From Prevotellaceae bacterium (lineage in GTDB: Bacteria > Bacteroidota > Bacteroidia > Bacteroidales > UBA932): a stretch of 6,821 bases of DNA. The DNA is taken from positions 1 through 6,821 of the forward strand of contig JAIROQ010000108.1 in NCBI GenBank assembly GCA_031257455.1. The letters run 5' to 3'. Below the pieces are notes generated by a model. The model was not told the origin of the DNA. It made no database searches and worked only from the letters and a program-made list of their open reading frames with translations. Each line of letters begins with the position of its first letter. Position 1 is the first letter of the stretch. This document shows positions 1-6,122 of the stretch, one piece after another. Both the position numbers and the translations under genes were made by a program.

Positions 1-1
1 C

Positions 2-103
2 TTGTCCCCGCCGGTTTGGAACGGCTTTATTGCAGGCCTGTTCCTGCTCCTGTTGGACGCCGCGATATATAAATGGAAATCGGCTAAAAATAGTGATGGT
101 TAA
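2..103 (+). CDS. C-terminal end of an unidentified membrane protein (5' part outside window)
   Basis: The frame starting at base 2 is open from the window edge to TAA at 101-103 and gives 33 residues. A hydrophobic stretch (WNGFIAGLFLLLLDAAIY) is followed by a short basic, polar tail (KWKSAKNSDG). This is what the last transmembrane helix and cytoplasmic tail of a polytopic inner-membrane protein usually look like. Too little is present to name a family. The alternative frames are worse: frame 1 stops at 70-72. The stop codon is separated by one base from the first unit of the minisatellite, so the repeat begins in the immediate 3' untranslated region. The coding call rests on composition and the open frame only. 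Confidence 0.6.
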   Translation: MSPPVWNGFIAGLFLLLLDAAIYKWKSAKNSDG

Positions 104-104
104 C

Positions 105-427
105 AAAGTCTCGGGGAGCTTTCCCCAAAGTCTCGGGGAGTTCCCCCAAAGTCTCGGGAAGCTCCCCCAAAGTCTCGGGAAGCCCCCCGAAAGTCTCGTG
201 TAGCCCCCCGAAGGTCTCGTGTAGCCCCCCGAAAGTCTCGTGTAGCCCCCCGAAGGTCTCGTGTAGCCCCCCGAAGGTCTCGTGTAGCCCCCCGAAGGTC
301 TCGTGTAGCCCCCCGAAAGTCTCGTGTAGCCCCCCGAAAGTCTCGGGAAGCCCCCCGAAGGTCTCGTGTAGCCCCCCGAAAGTCTCGGGGAGCCCCCCGA
401 AAGTCTCGGGGAACTCCCCGAAAGTCT
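105..427. repeat. 21-bp minisatellite, about 15 units plus a partial unit
   Basis: Units start at 105, 127, 148, 169, 190 and then every 21 bases to 421. The first unit is 22 bases long and all others are 21. Each unit reads AARGTCTC, then a variable five-base block, then a C-rich end. Eight units (190, 211, 232, 253, 274, 295, 316, 358) carry GTGTA in the variable block. The outer units carry GGGGA or GGGAA instead, which makes them nearly dyad-symmetric (CGGGGAACTCCCCG at 407-420). AAAG and AAGG alternate irregularly at the unit start. The pattern suggests a palindromic ancestral unit, with a mutated GTGTA version amplified in the middle. Most units carry a run of five or six C, so the minus strand carries regularly spaced G runs. 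It is probably length-variable between strains. Confidence 0.95.
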
Positions 428-430
428 TTT

Positions 431-528
431 TTAGTCGTAAGTCATAAGTTGCGACAAGCGCAGGGGCGTCAGCCAACTCATAACTCATAACTCATAGCTC
501 ATAACTCATAACTCTTAGTTCTTAACTT
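431..528. repeat. dispersed composite repeat, copy A
   Basis: Order of parts: a 7-bp AGTCGTA-type tandem (431-447), a GC-rich core AGTTGCGACAAGCGCA followed by GGCGTCAGCC (447-475), then a 7-bp tandem of AACTCAT with about six units decaying into CTTAGTT (476-528). The same core recurs at 1079-1105 with two differences, and a variant recurs at 5825-5957. It is non-coding and lies between the minisatellite and the hairpin region. Confidence 0.85.
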
Positions 529-530
529 TT

Positions 531-614
531 CGTAGCATGAGGGGTTGTTTCTGGATACAAACTTTTTTATATAAAACAACCCCTTGCTATATAAAGAAAC
601 AACCCCGTGCTACG
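531..614. repeat. hairpin with a third internal copy of its arm
   Basis: The left arm 531-551 (CGTAGCATGAGGGGTTGTTTC) is the inverted complement of 596-614 (GAAACAACCCCGTGCTACG) except for a small difference in the middle (TGA against C). A further copy of the right arm, AAACAACCCCTTGCTAT, lies at 574-590 in the loop and can pair equally well with the left arm. Two mutually exclusive stems are therefore possible. On the plus strand the outer stem is followed by AATTTTTA, which resembles a weak intrinsic terminator. No adjacent gene explains it. Confidence 0.8.
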
Positions 615-635
615 AATTTTTATCCGCTGCCAATG

Positions 636-669
636 ATTGCAGAATGTTTTAATATCTGCTTTCTGCAAT
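636..669. repeat. short inverted repeat (9-bp arms)
   Basis: ATTGCAGAA at 636-644 is matched exactly by its reverse complement TTCTGCAAT at 661-669, with a 16-base loop. It lies between the two larger hairpins and would be part of the same minus-strand transcript if one exists. No U tract follows on either strand, so it is not an obvious terminator. Confidence 0.55.
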
Positions 670-745
670 TCATTTCTTCAACTCTTACTGTGATTTTTCT
701 TTCTTCCGCAAAAAAGCCAAGAGCAGACACCGGAAGTATACATAT

Positions 746-868
746 TGTTTGTCGAGGTTCGGGAAAACCCACTATCGAAATAAGTACAGCAACCTATTGT
801 CCACTCTTGACAAGGTCGCTTTTACTTATATTCTTCGATAGTAGAAATTTTCCCGATTTCGACAAACA
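746..868. repeat. 123-nt long imperfect hairpin (possible structured RNA or MITE)
   Basis: The two halves fold back on each other almost end to end. Paired blocks from the outside in are TGTTTGTCGA with TCGACAAACA, TCGGGAAAA with TTTTCCCGA, ACTATCGAA with TTCGATAGT, ATAAGTA with TACTTAT, then AGC with GCT and ACCT(at)TGTC with GACAAGGT. These close a seven-base loop (CACTCTT, about 804-810). Interruptions are small internal loops or bulges, mostly on one side. No target-site duplication is evident at the ends (CATAT before, CGCAG after). It could be the core of a non-coding RNA, or a foldback or MITE-type element. The sequence alone does not decide. Confidence 0.8.
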
Positions 869-888
869 CGCAGAATAAAAGCTAAAGC

Positions 889-907
889 GATATATTTTTA
901 ATATATC
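889..907. repeat. small perfect AT-rich hairpin
   Basis: GATATATT at 889-896 and AATATATC at 900-907 are exact reverse complements around a three-base TTT loop. It lies about 30 bases downstream of the predicted minus-strand start site, so it would sit near the 5' end of that transcript. Such short AT palindromes also arise by chance. Confidence 0.5.
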
Positions 908-942
908 AAATTCAATACGTCAAAGAAGCATTATTAATGGCA

Positions 943-973
943 CAAATATAAAACAATATTTTTTAATTGCAAA
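943..973 (-). promoter_or_regulatory. Bacteroidota-type promoter, minus strand
   Basis: Read on the minus strand, TTTG (973-970) is followed after 19 bases by TATATTTG (950-943). This matches the known Bacteroidota primary-sigma pattern, TTG at -33 and TAnnTTTG at -7 with 19-21 bases between. Expected start is about seven bases downstream, near 936. It points away from spt and into the hairpin region. The area is very AT-rich, so a chance match is possible. Confidence 0.5.
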
Positions 974-985
974 TATTTTTTGTTT

Positions 986-1023
986 GTACGAATTACACGG
1001 ATTGGTACGGATTACACGGATTT
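986..1023. repeat. 19-bp direct tandem repeat, two units
   Basis: GTACGAATTACACGGATTG (986-1004) is followed directly by GTACGGATTACACGGATTT (1005-1023), with two differences. It lies in non-coding sequence upstream of spt, between the minus-strand promoter and composite repeat copy B. Confidence 0.85.
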
Positions 1024-1041
1024 TAAGAAATCATCCGCCAT

Positions 1042-1140
1042 TTAGTCATAAGTCGTAAGTTGTAAGTCGTAAGTCGTAAGTTGCGACAAGCGCACCGGCG
1101 TCAGCTTAAATTTTTAAATCTTTAAATCTTTAAATTTTTT
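1042..1140. repeat. dispersed composite repeat, copy B
   Basis: It has the same plan as copy A. An AGTCGTA-type 7-bp tandem (1042-1080) runs into the core AGTTGCGACAAGCGCA plus GGCGTCAGC (1079-1105), followed by an AT-rich tandem of an 8-bp TTTAAATC unit (1106-1140). The AT tandem ends directly at the spt promoter -7 box, so the repeat occupies the upstream part of that promoter. Confidence 0.85.
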
Positions 1141-1142
1141 AC

Positions 1143-1150
1143 TATCTTTG
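1143..1150 (+). promoter_or_regulatory. probable spt promoter, -7 box
   Basis: TATCTTTG fits the Bacteroidota TAnnTTTG box and lies 23 bases before the spt start codon. The expected start site near 1157 leaves a leader of about 17 bases. No TTG is seen at the -33 position (about 1121, inside the TTTAAATC tandem), so this is only half a consensus. Confidence 0.5.
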
Positions 1151-1173
1151 TTTTTAATAAATACAAAATTTAG

Positions 1174-2370
<1,197 letters not shown>

Positions 2371-2429
2371 AATTAAGAATTAGAAATTAAGAATTAGGAA
2401 TTATGCCTTAGCCCTATTGGCCATCGGCC
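2371..2429. repeat. AT-rich repeat and small hairpin between spt and rprX
   Basis: AATTAAGAATTAG-like units occupy 2371-2404. TGGCCATCGGCCA at 2418-2430 is a direct repeat of GGCCATC that also forms a five-base-pair hairpin with an ATC loop, ending on the first base of the rprX start codon. No terminator U tract and no TAnnTTTG box are present, which fits readthrough from spt. The hairpin could limit translation of rprX. Confidence 0.5.
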
Positions 2430-3731
2430 ATGTATAAACGTTCCATAATATTGTTGGCTGTGGTTATCAGCATTTGCACGCTGGGATTAATCAGCGTGCA
2501 GGTGCAATGGATACAGGCTACGGAGAAAGTGGAAAAAGCACAGTTTTCCCGTACGGTAATGCTTATACTGGAACAGGTGGTCAATAATATTACCGCACAG
2601 GAGATGCGGGAAATACAGTCCGTGCGCATGTTTCAATCGCATGCACGCAACGGCCATAACCTCGTTCCGGTAGAACAGCGGATTTCGTATCACCAAATAG
2701 AGTTGTTGCTGCATAAGGCATGCAGCGAAATGTCTATTCCCATTGCCTGCGATTTTGCCGTAACCGATGAATTGGGCGCTATCCTCTTTGAAACGGACAA
2801 CTTCTCCAAAGCCCTGCCGGAACACACTTACAGCATGACGCTATTCCCGGACGACCCGGAAGATGCGGCGCATTATTACCTGAATGTTTATTTTCCCCAA
2901 TATGCCGCCTATGTTATCCACTCCATTATGTGGATGATTGTGGCATCGGTATTGCTGACGCTGATTATTATCGCTACGTTTGCGGCTACGCTTTTTATTA
3001 TTTTCCGGCAAAAACGCCTGTCCAAAATAAAAGCCGACTTCGTGAACAATATTACCCACGAATTGAAAACGCCGATTACCACCATTTCGCTGGCGGCGCA
3101 AATGTTGCAGGAAACGCCGGAAGCCGGCCTGTCAACGGCTGTCCCGCGCCTGTCGGACATGATTGGAAAAGAAAGCAAACGTTTGTCGCAATTAGTGGAA
3201 AGCATTTTGCAATCGGCCATTTTTAAACGCGGCGTAAAATTAAGCGTCCAAAAGATAGACATGCACGCATTACTTCAAAACGTGCTTGCACAATTTTCGT
3301 TGCAATTCGATACGTTGGGCGTTACAGTCAAATGTGCCTTCCATGCAACAAACACGCATGTTTTGGGAGATGAAATCCACCTGGCTAATGCCGTGTCGAA
3401 CCTGATAGATAACGCTATTAAATACCGCAAGGAAACAACGCCGCTGCATATTTTAATAGAAACGGAAAATACCGGGAAAACCATTATCACAGCCGTAACG
3501 GACAATGGCGTCGGGGTAAAAGCGACCAAACAGTTATTTCACCAGTTCTACCGCCATCAGTCGGAAAATATGTACACCATAAAAGGCTTTGGACTGGGAT
3601 TGTATTATGTGAAAAATATTATTGAAACGCATCATGGGAAACTGTTTGCATCCGGCAATGCCGGCGCGGGCAGTACGTTTGGCTTTGAACTTCCGGTATG
3701 CAAAGAGGATGCCACCGGACGACATAAATAA
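2430..3731 (+). CDS. rprX: RprX-like sensor histidine kinase
   Basis: This 433-residue inner-membrane sensor kinase is the partner of the regulator that follows. In order: transmembrane helix 1 at about 5-25; an extracytoplasmic sensor region at about 26-162 without a recognisable named domain; transmembrane helix 2 at about 163-192; then the HisKA domain with FVNNITHELKTPI and the phospho-acceptor His210. The ATPase domain follows, with the N box (NLIDNAIKYR, 324-333), G1 (DNGVGV, 358-363), F box (LFHQFYRH, 369-376) and G2 (GFGLGLYYV, 386-394). All catalytic motifs are intact. It resembles Bacteroides RprX in its kinase core, but the sensor half seems short for that family. ATG 2430 puts the first helix directly at the N-terminus. 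It lies 27 bases before rprY, clearly one operon. Confidence 0.88.
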   Translation: MYKRSIILLAVVISICTLGLISVQVQWIQATEKVEKAQFSRTVMLILEQVVNNITAQEMREIQSVRMFQSHARNGHNLVPVEQRISYHQIELLLHKACSEMSIPIACDFAVTDELGAILFETDNFSKALPEHTYSMTLFPDDPEDAAHYYLNVYFPQYAAYVIHSIMWMIVASVLLTLIIIATFAATLFIIFRQKRLSKIKADFVNNITHELKTPITTISLAAQMLQETPEAGLSTAVPRLSDMIGKESKRLSQLVESILQSAIFKRGVKLSVQKIDMHALLQNVLAQFSLQFDTLGVTVKCAFHATNTHVLGDEIHLANAVSNLIDNAIKYRKETTPLHILIETENTGKTIITAVTDNGVGVKATKQLFHQFYRHQSENMYTIKGFGLGLYYVKNIIETHHGKLFASGNAGAGSTFGFELPVCKEDATGRHK

Positions 3732-3758
3732 AATTATTATTTACAAAAAAAACGAGTG

Positions 3759-4454
3759 ATGAAAAAAGTACAAATTTTACTGGCGGAAGATGAAGAACAC
3801 ATGGGCGAATTGCTGCGCGAATACCTTGTTCTTAAAAATTATTTGGTCGATTGGTACGTAAACGGCGAACAGGTATTAAAGTATTTTTCCGCCAAAAAGT
3901 ACGACCTCTGCCTGCTGGATGTGATGATGCCGAAGAAAGACGGGTTCACGACAGCAAAAGAAATACGGCAGAAAAATGCGCACATCCCTATTATTTTCCT
4001 GACGGCAAAATCCATGCATGAAGACATTCTGGACGGCTTTGCTTCCGGCGCAGACGACTACATAACAAAACCGTTCAGCCTTGAAGAATTGTTGCTGCGG
4101 ATAGAAGCTATCCTGCGCCGTACAAAAAGCGGGCAGGTGGAATTGTCGCCGGAAAAATCGTTCCGCATCGGCAGCCTCCTGTTCGATTTCGACAAGCAAA
4201 CCCTCGCCAATGACGATAAAACGGTAAACATATCCCTGACAAATAAAGAAGCGGAATTGCTGCGCCTGTTGTGTATTCACAAAAATAAAGTGCTTGACCG
4301 CAATTTTGCATTGAGTATGGTATGGAAAGAAGAAAACTATTTTAACGCCCGCAGCATGGACGTATATATTTCCAAACTGCGGAAATATATCAGCGCTGAC
4401 CCGTCTGTGTCTATTATCAACGAGCGCGGGAAAGGGTTTAAATTAGTATCATAA
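3759..4454 (+). CDS. rprY: RprY-like OmpR/PhoB-family response regulator
   Basis: The 231-residue cytoplasmic DNA-binding regulator is phosphorylated by the kinase encoded just upstream. The receiver domain (about 3-120) has the acidic pair Glu10-Asp11, phospho-acceptor Asp54 in LLDVMMPKKDG, Thr82 in LTAK and Lys104 in ITKPF. A winged-helix effector domain follows (about 131-231), with the recognition helix in ARSMDVYISKLRKY (197-210) and the terminal hairpin GKGFKL. All key residues are present. The central MMPKKDGFT, GADDYITKPFS and NYFNARSMDVYI segments resemble Bacteroides RprY closely. RprXY has been linked there to envelope and porin changes; the targets here are unknown. A GTG codon lies three bases upstream in frame, but ATG 3759 is the better start, preceded by a purine-rich AAAAAAAACGAG. 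Confidence 0.9.
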   Translation: MKKVQILLAEDEEHMGELLREYLVLKNYLVDWYVNGEQVLKYFSAKKYDLCLLDVMMPKKDGFTTAKEIRQKNAHIPIIFLTAKSMHEDILDGFASGADDYITKPFSLEELLLRIEAILRRTKSGQVELSPEKSFRIGSLLFDFDKQTLANDDKTVNISLTNKEAELLRLLCIHKNKVLDRNFALSMVWKEENYFNARSMDVYISKLRKYISADPSVSIINERGKGFKLVS

Positions 4455-4462
4455 AAATTTTA

Positions 4463-4470
4463 TACCTTTG
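4463..4470 (+). promoter_or_regulatory. probable -7 box for the GH16-like gene
   Basis: TACCTTTG fits the TAnnTTTG pattern and begins nine bases after the rprY stop codon. The expected start near 4477 gives a leader of about 18 bases before ATG 4495. The -33 position (around 4441) shows no TTG, so the box is half a consensus. The TTG at its end could be mistaken for a start codon, but it is better read as promoter. Confidence 0.5.
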
Positions 4471-4494
4471 ACCTGTAAATTTCGAAAGACCACT

Positions 4495-5673
4495 ATGATT
4501 TTTTTCTCCGCCATCCCTTCCGCAGAAGCATACGAGCGAAAACAACACTTGTATGAAACCATGCATGCGCGCTACAACGACATCAAAAAATCCGACAATT
4601 TTGCGCGTTACAATGAACTGAAAGCATATGTGCAATCGCCGGAATTTATCAGCGAACTGAATCATATCCGTTCGTTGTCCTACAGAACCAGCAAGGAACA
4701 CTTGCTGGAAAGACGGCTCAAGGAAGTGCGCCGCTATCCCGAAGTGAAAAAATTCAAGAAAACCGGCGAACATACGGAAGATGCGTATGTGCAGGAATAT
4801 ATCGAACTGCAAAACAAAATCACCTCGCCTTCATTCCGGCAGCACAAAGCCTACTTGAAAAACAGAAACCGCCACAAAGAAAGCGAGCCTTATTTGAAAC
4901 TCGTTGAATTCAGACGGCTCGCAAAGTCGAAGTACATCAGGGAATATTTCAAGATACAAAAAAAATACGCCGCTATCTTCGAAGAACAGGCAAGGTGGAA
5001 AGTAACGTTTGAAGATGTATTTCACCAGGAGCGCCTGTCTCCGCAATGGGACACCAAGCCCTATTGGGGCGAAACCATATTATCGCAAAATTATTCGCCC
5101 AATACCGAAGAACATTTATTGAGCGATGGAAAAAACCTCACCCTCTCCGGAGACGCCCTGCAAATCATCGTTCGCCGCGAAGCCGCTACCGGCACGGCAT
5201 GGGACGAAACAAAGGGCTTTATTCCCCGTGAATTTTCCTATACTTCGGGAATGGTCAGTACGGCGCATCATTTCCAAATGACCAACGGACGTTTGGAAGC
5301 CAAAATCAGCGTGCCGGATATAAAAAATATTTACTGCGCCTTCTGGCTGGGCAGTGAAAAAAGCCGGCCGGCCATCAGCATTGCGCATTATTGCAACCAC
5401 CGGCTGGCAATGGGTGCATACACTGCCGGCAATACTTTTTCCACTTTAAAAAAATTGACGCTGCATCATGGCCGGTGCTATATCTTCCAACTGGAACGCA
5501 CGGACAAAACGCTGACATGGCTGCTCAACGGGAAAAAGGTCTTTGAATGCGCCAACCCAATAAAACAACCGCTATACATTGCCTTCACCGCCGGCGTACT
5601 GGGCAAAACCCATGACCACAAACTCCCGGCCACATTCGAGATTGACTACGTAAAATTATCGGTGAGAAAATAA
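4495..5673 (+). CDS. GH16-like (concanavalin-A fold) protein with helical N-terminal repeats; active site lost
   Basis: This is 392 residues with no signal peptide or membrane helix, so probably cytoplasmic. Residues 1-165 are charged and helical, with three similar segments (about 35-55, 98-121, 131-154) of the form Y-x-E-L-x-x-Y then S-P-x-F. Residues 170-392 look like the family-16 glycoside hydrolase beta-sandwich: FEDVF...LSPQWD, SYTSGMVST (248-256), NGRLEAKISVPD (264-275), CAFWLG (281-286) and a final FEIDYVKL strand. The catalytic E-x-D-x-x-E motif that should follow AFWLG is RPAISIAHY (291-299), so all three acidic residues are missing. A hydrolase function is therefore unlikely; carbohydrate binding or a structural role is possible. 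I do not recognise a named family. An in-frame TTG at 4468 is rejected as start because it lies in the promoter box. Confidence 0.8.
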   Translation: MIFFSAIPSAEAYERKQHLYETMHARYNDIKKSDNFARYNELKAYVQSPEFISELNHIRSLSYRTSKEHLLERRLKEVRRYPEVKKFKKTGEHTEDAYVQEYIELQNKITSPSFRQHKAYLKNRNRHKESEPYLKLVEFRRLAKSKYIREYFKIQKKYAAIFEEQARWKVTFEDVFHQERLSPQWDTKPYWGETILSQNYSPNTEEHLLSDGKNLTLSGDALQIIVRREAATGTAWDETKGFIPREFSYTSGMVSTAHHFQMTNGRLEAKISVPDIKNIYCAFWLGSEKSRPAISIAHYCNHRLAMGAYTAGNTFSTLKKLTLHHGRCYIFQLERTDKTLTWLLNGKKVFECANPIKQPLYIAFTAGVLGKTHDHKLPATFEIDYVKLSVRK

Positions 5674-5677
5674 GGAT

Positions 5678-5740
5678 TTATTTCTTATTTCTTATTTCTG
5701 ATTGGCTGACGCGCCAATTATTCAAAATTCAAAACTCAAA
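5678..5740. repeat. short 7-bp tandems flanking a composite-repeat core fragment (copy D)
   Basis: TTATTTC is repeated about three times (5678-5699). It is followed by TGGCTGACGCGCCA (5703-5716), an inverted version of the GGCGTCAGCC part of the composite core. A TCAAAAT-type tandem follows to about 5740. It resembles copies A and B with only the end of the core kept. Confidence 0.6.
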
Positions 5741-5775
5741 ATTCCCTTATTATCCTCTCGTCTTAATAAGGGAAT
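5741..5775. terminator. 12-bp perfect stem-loop after the GH16-like gene
   Basis: ATTCCCTTATTA (5741-5752) and TAATAAGGGAAT (5764-5775) are exact reverse complements around an 11-base loop. It lies 68 bases after the stop of the GH16-like gene and could end the spt-rprXY operon transcript or protect its 3' end. On the plus strand it is followed by AAGGGCAATG and not by a U tract, so it is not a classical intrinsic terminator. On the minus strand the following sequence is AT-rich with short T runs (TTTT). Confidence 0.4.
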
Positions 5776-5824
5776 AAGGGCAATGAGGGTGTGTGTATTC
5801 TTTGCTACTAAGGGCGTTCTCACT

Positions 5825-5957
5825 TTAGTCGTAAGTCGCGGCAAGCGCACTGTTCACTTGTGACTAATTGATTTGGAGATGTGGCGTCAGCCAACCTTAA
5901 ACTTTAAACTTTAAACTTTAAACAATGAACACTGCGCTTGTCGCGACTAACGACTAA
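5825..5957. repeat. inverted composite repeat, copy C (34-bp arms)
   Basis: The left arm 5825-5858 and right arm 5924-5957 are inverted copies matching at 30 of 34 positions by my alignment. Both carry the TTAGTCGTAAGTCGCG and ACAAGCGCA core seen in copies A and B. The segment between holds a unique stretch of about 25 bases, the GGCGTCAGCC core end (5883-5892) and a four-unit TTTAAAC tandem (about 5896-5923). Relative to A and B, the core is split by about 33 bases. Confidence 0.85.
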
Positions 5958-5962
5958 CCATT

Positions 5963-5997
5963 AAAAAAAACAGGGGCTATATTTATTTTGCCCCTGT
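5963..5997 (-). terminator. intrinsic terminator of the FISUMP gene
   Basis: Read on the minus strand, ACAGGGGC (5997-5990) pairs exactly with GCCCCTGT (5977-5970) across a 12-base loop. The stem is followed by a run of eight T (5970-5963). The GC-rich stem and U tract are the classical arrangement. It lies about 125 bases past the FISUMP stop codon on the same strand, and shields the convergent operon from readthrough. Confidence 0.8.
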
Positions 5998-6122
5998 GTT
6001 AGCATTTAAAGAACATTTTATTTTTTTGTGGTTGCGCGAGGAAAGCCTAAGGATAGCAAATTATAGCGTTGTTAGGAAGCAGTTTTTTGCTTCTATTTAT
6101 TATTTTTATTAATGCATCTAAA
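5998..6122 (-). other. 3' untranslated region of the FISUMP gene
   Basis: About 125 bases lie between the FISUMP stop and its terminator, with no ORF of note. A small hairpin (GAAGCA at 6076-6081 with TGCTTC at 6088-6093) has an AT-rich plus-strand flank. I see nothing else that can be named. Confidence 0.5.

Larger units (their letters stand above)
530..936 (-). ncRNA. candidate structured non-coding RNA on the minus strand
   Basis: A consensus-like minus-strand promoter (943-973) would start a transcript near 936 running to lower coordinates. Within about 400 bases it would include the 889-907 hairpin, the 123-nt hairpin at 746-868, the 636-669 inverted repeat and the three-copy hairpin at 531-614. 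The region has no credible long ORF on the minus strand; I see only peptides of about 17-21 codons. I see no tmRNA, RNase P or SRP signature motif. A 6S-like RNA cannot be excluded from the long hairpin alone. The 3' end is uncertain because no U tract follows the last hairpin on this strand. This is inference from promoter plus structure. Confidence 0.35.

Noticed and set aside
105..427. CRISPR array
   Set aside because: Units are contiguous with no unique spacers, and the 21-bp period is too short for a repeat plus a spacer.
84..488. Minus-strand ORF of 134 codons with a 7-residue GLHETFG-type repeat
   Set aside because: A 21-bp tandem repeat without stops stays open in any suitable frame. 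The ORF start lies in a dispersed repeat, its end is antisense to the upstream gene, and the 22-base unit changes the frame partway.
746..868. Integron attC site
   Set aside because: The ends do not carry the RYYYAAC / GTTRRRY core sites and there is no integrase or cassette gene nearby.
537..878. Plus-strand ORF of 113 codons
   Set aside because: It runs through three inverted repeats, has no family features and no promoter or leader of its own, and its composition looks like translated structured non-coding DNA.
3756..3761. GTG at 3756 as the rprY start
   Set aside because: ATG directly follows at 3759 and gives the usual response-regulator N-terminus (MKKVQILLAEDE).
5674..6122. DGR template repeat or reverse transcriptase downstream of the FISUMP gene
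   Set aside because: I found no adenine-rich near copy of the FISUMP C-terminal coding sequence here and no coding frame for a reverse transcriptase.
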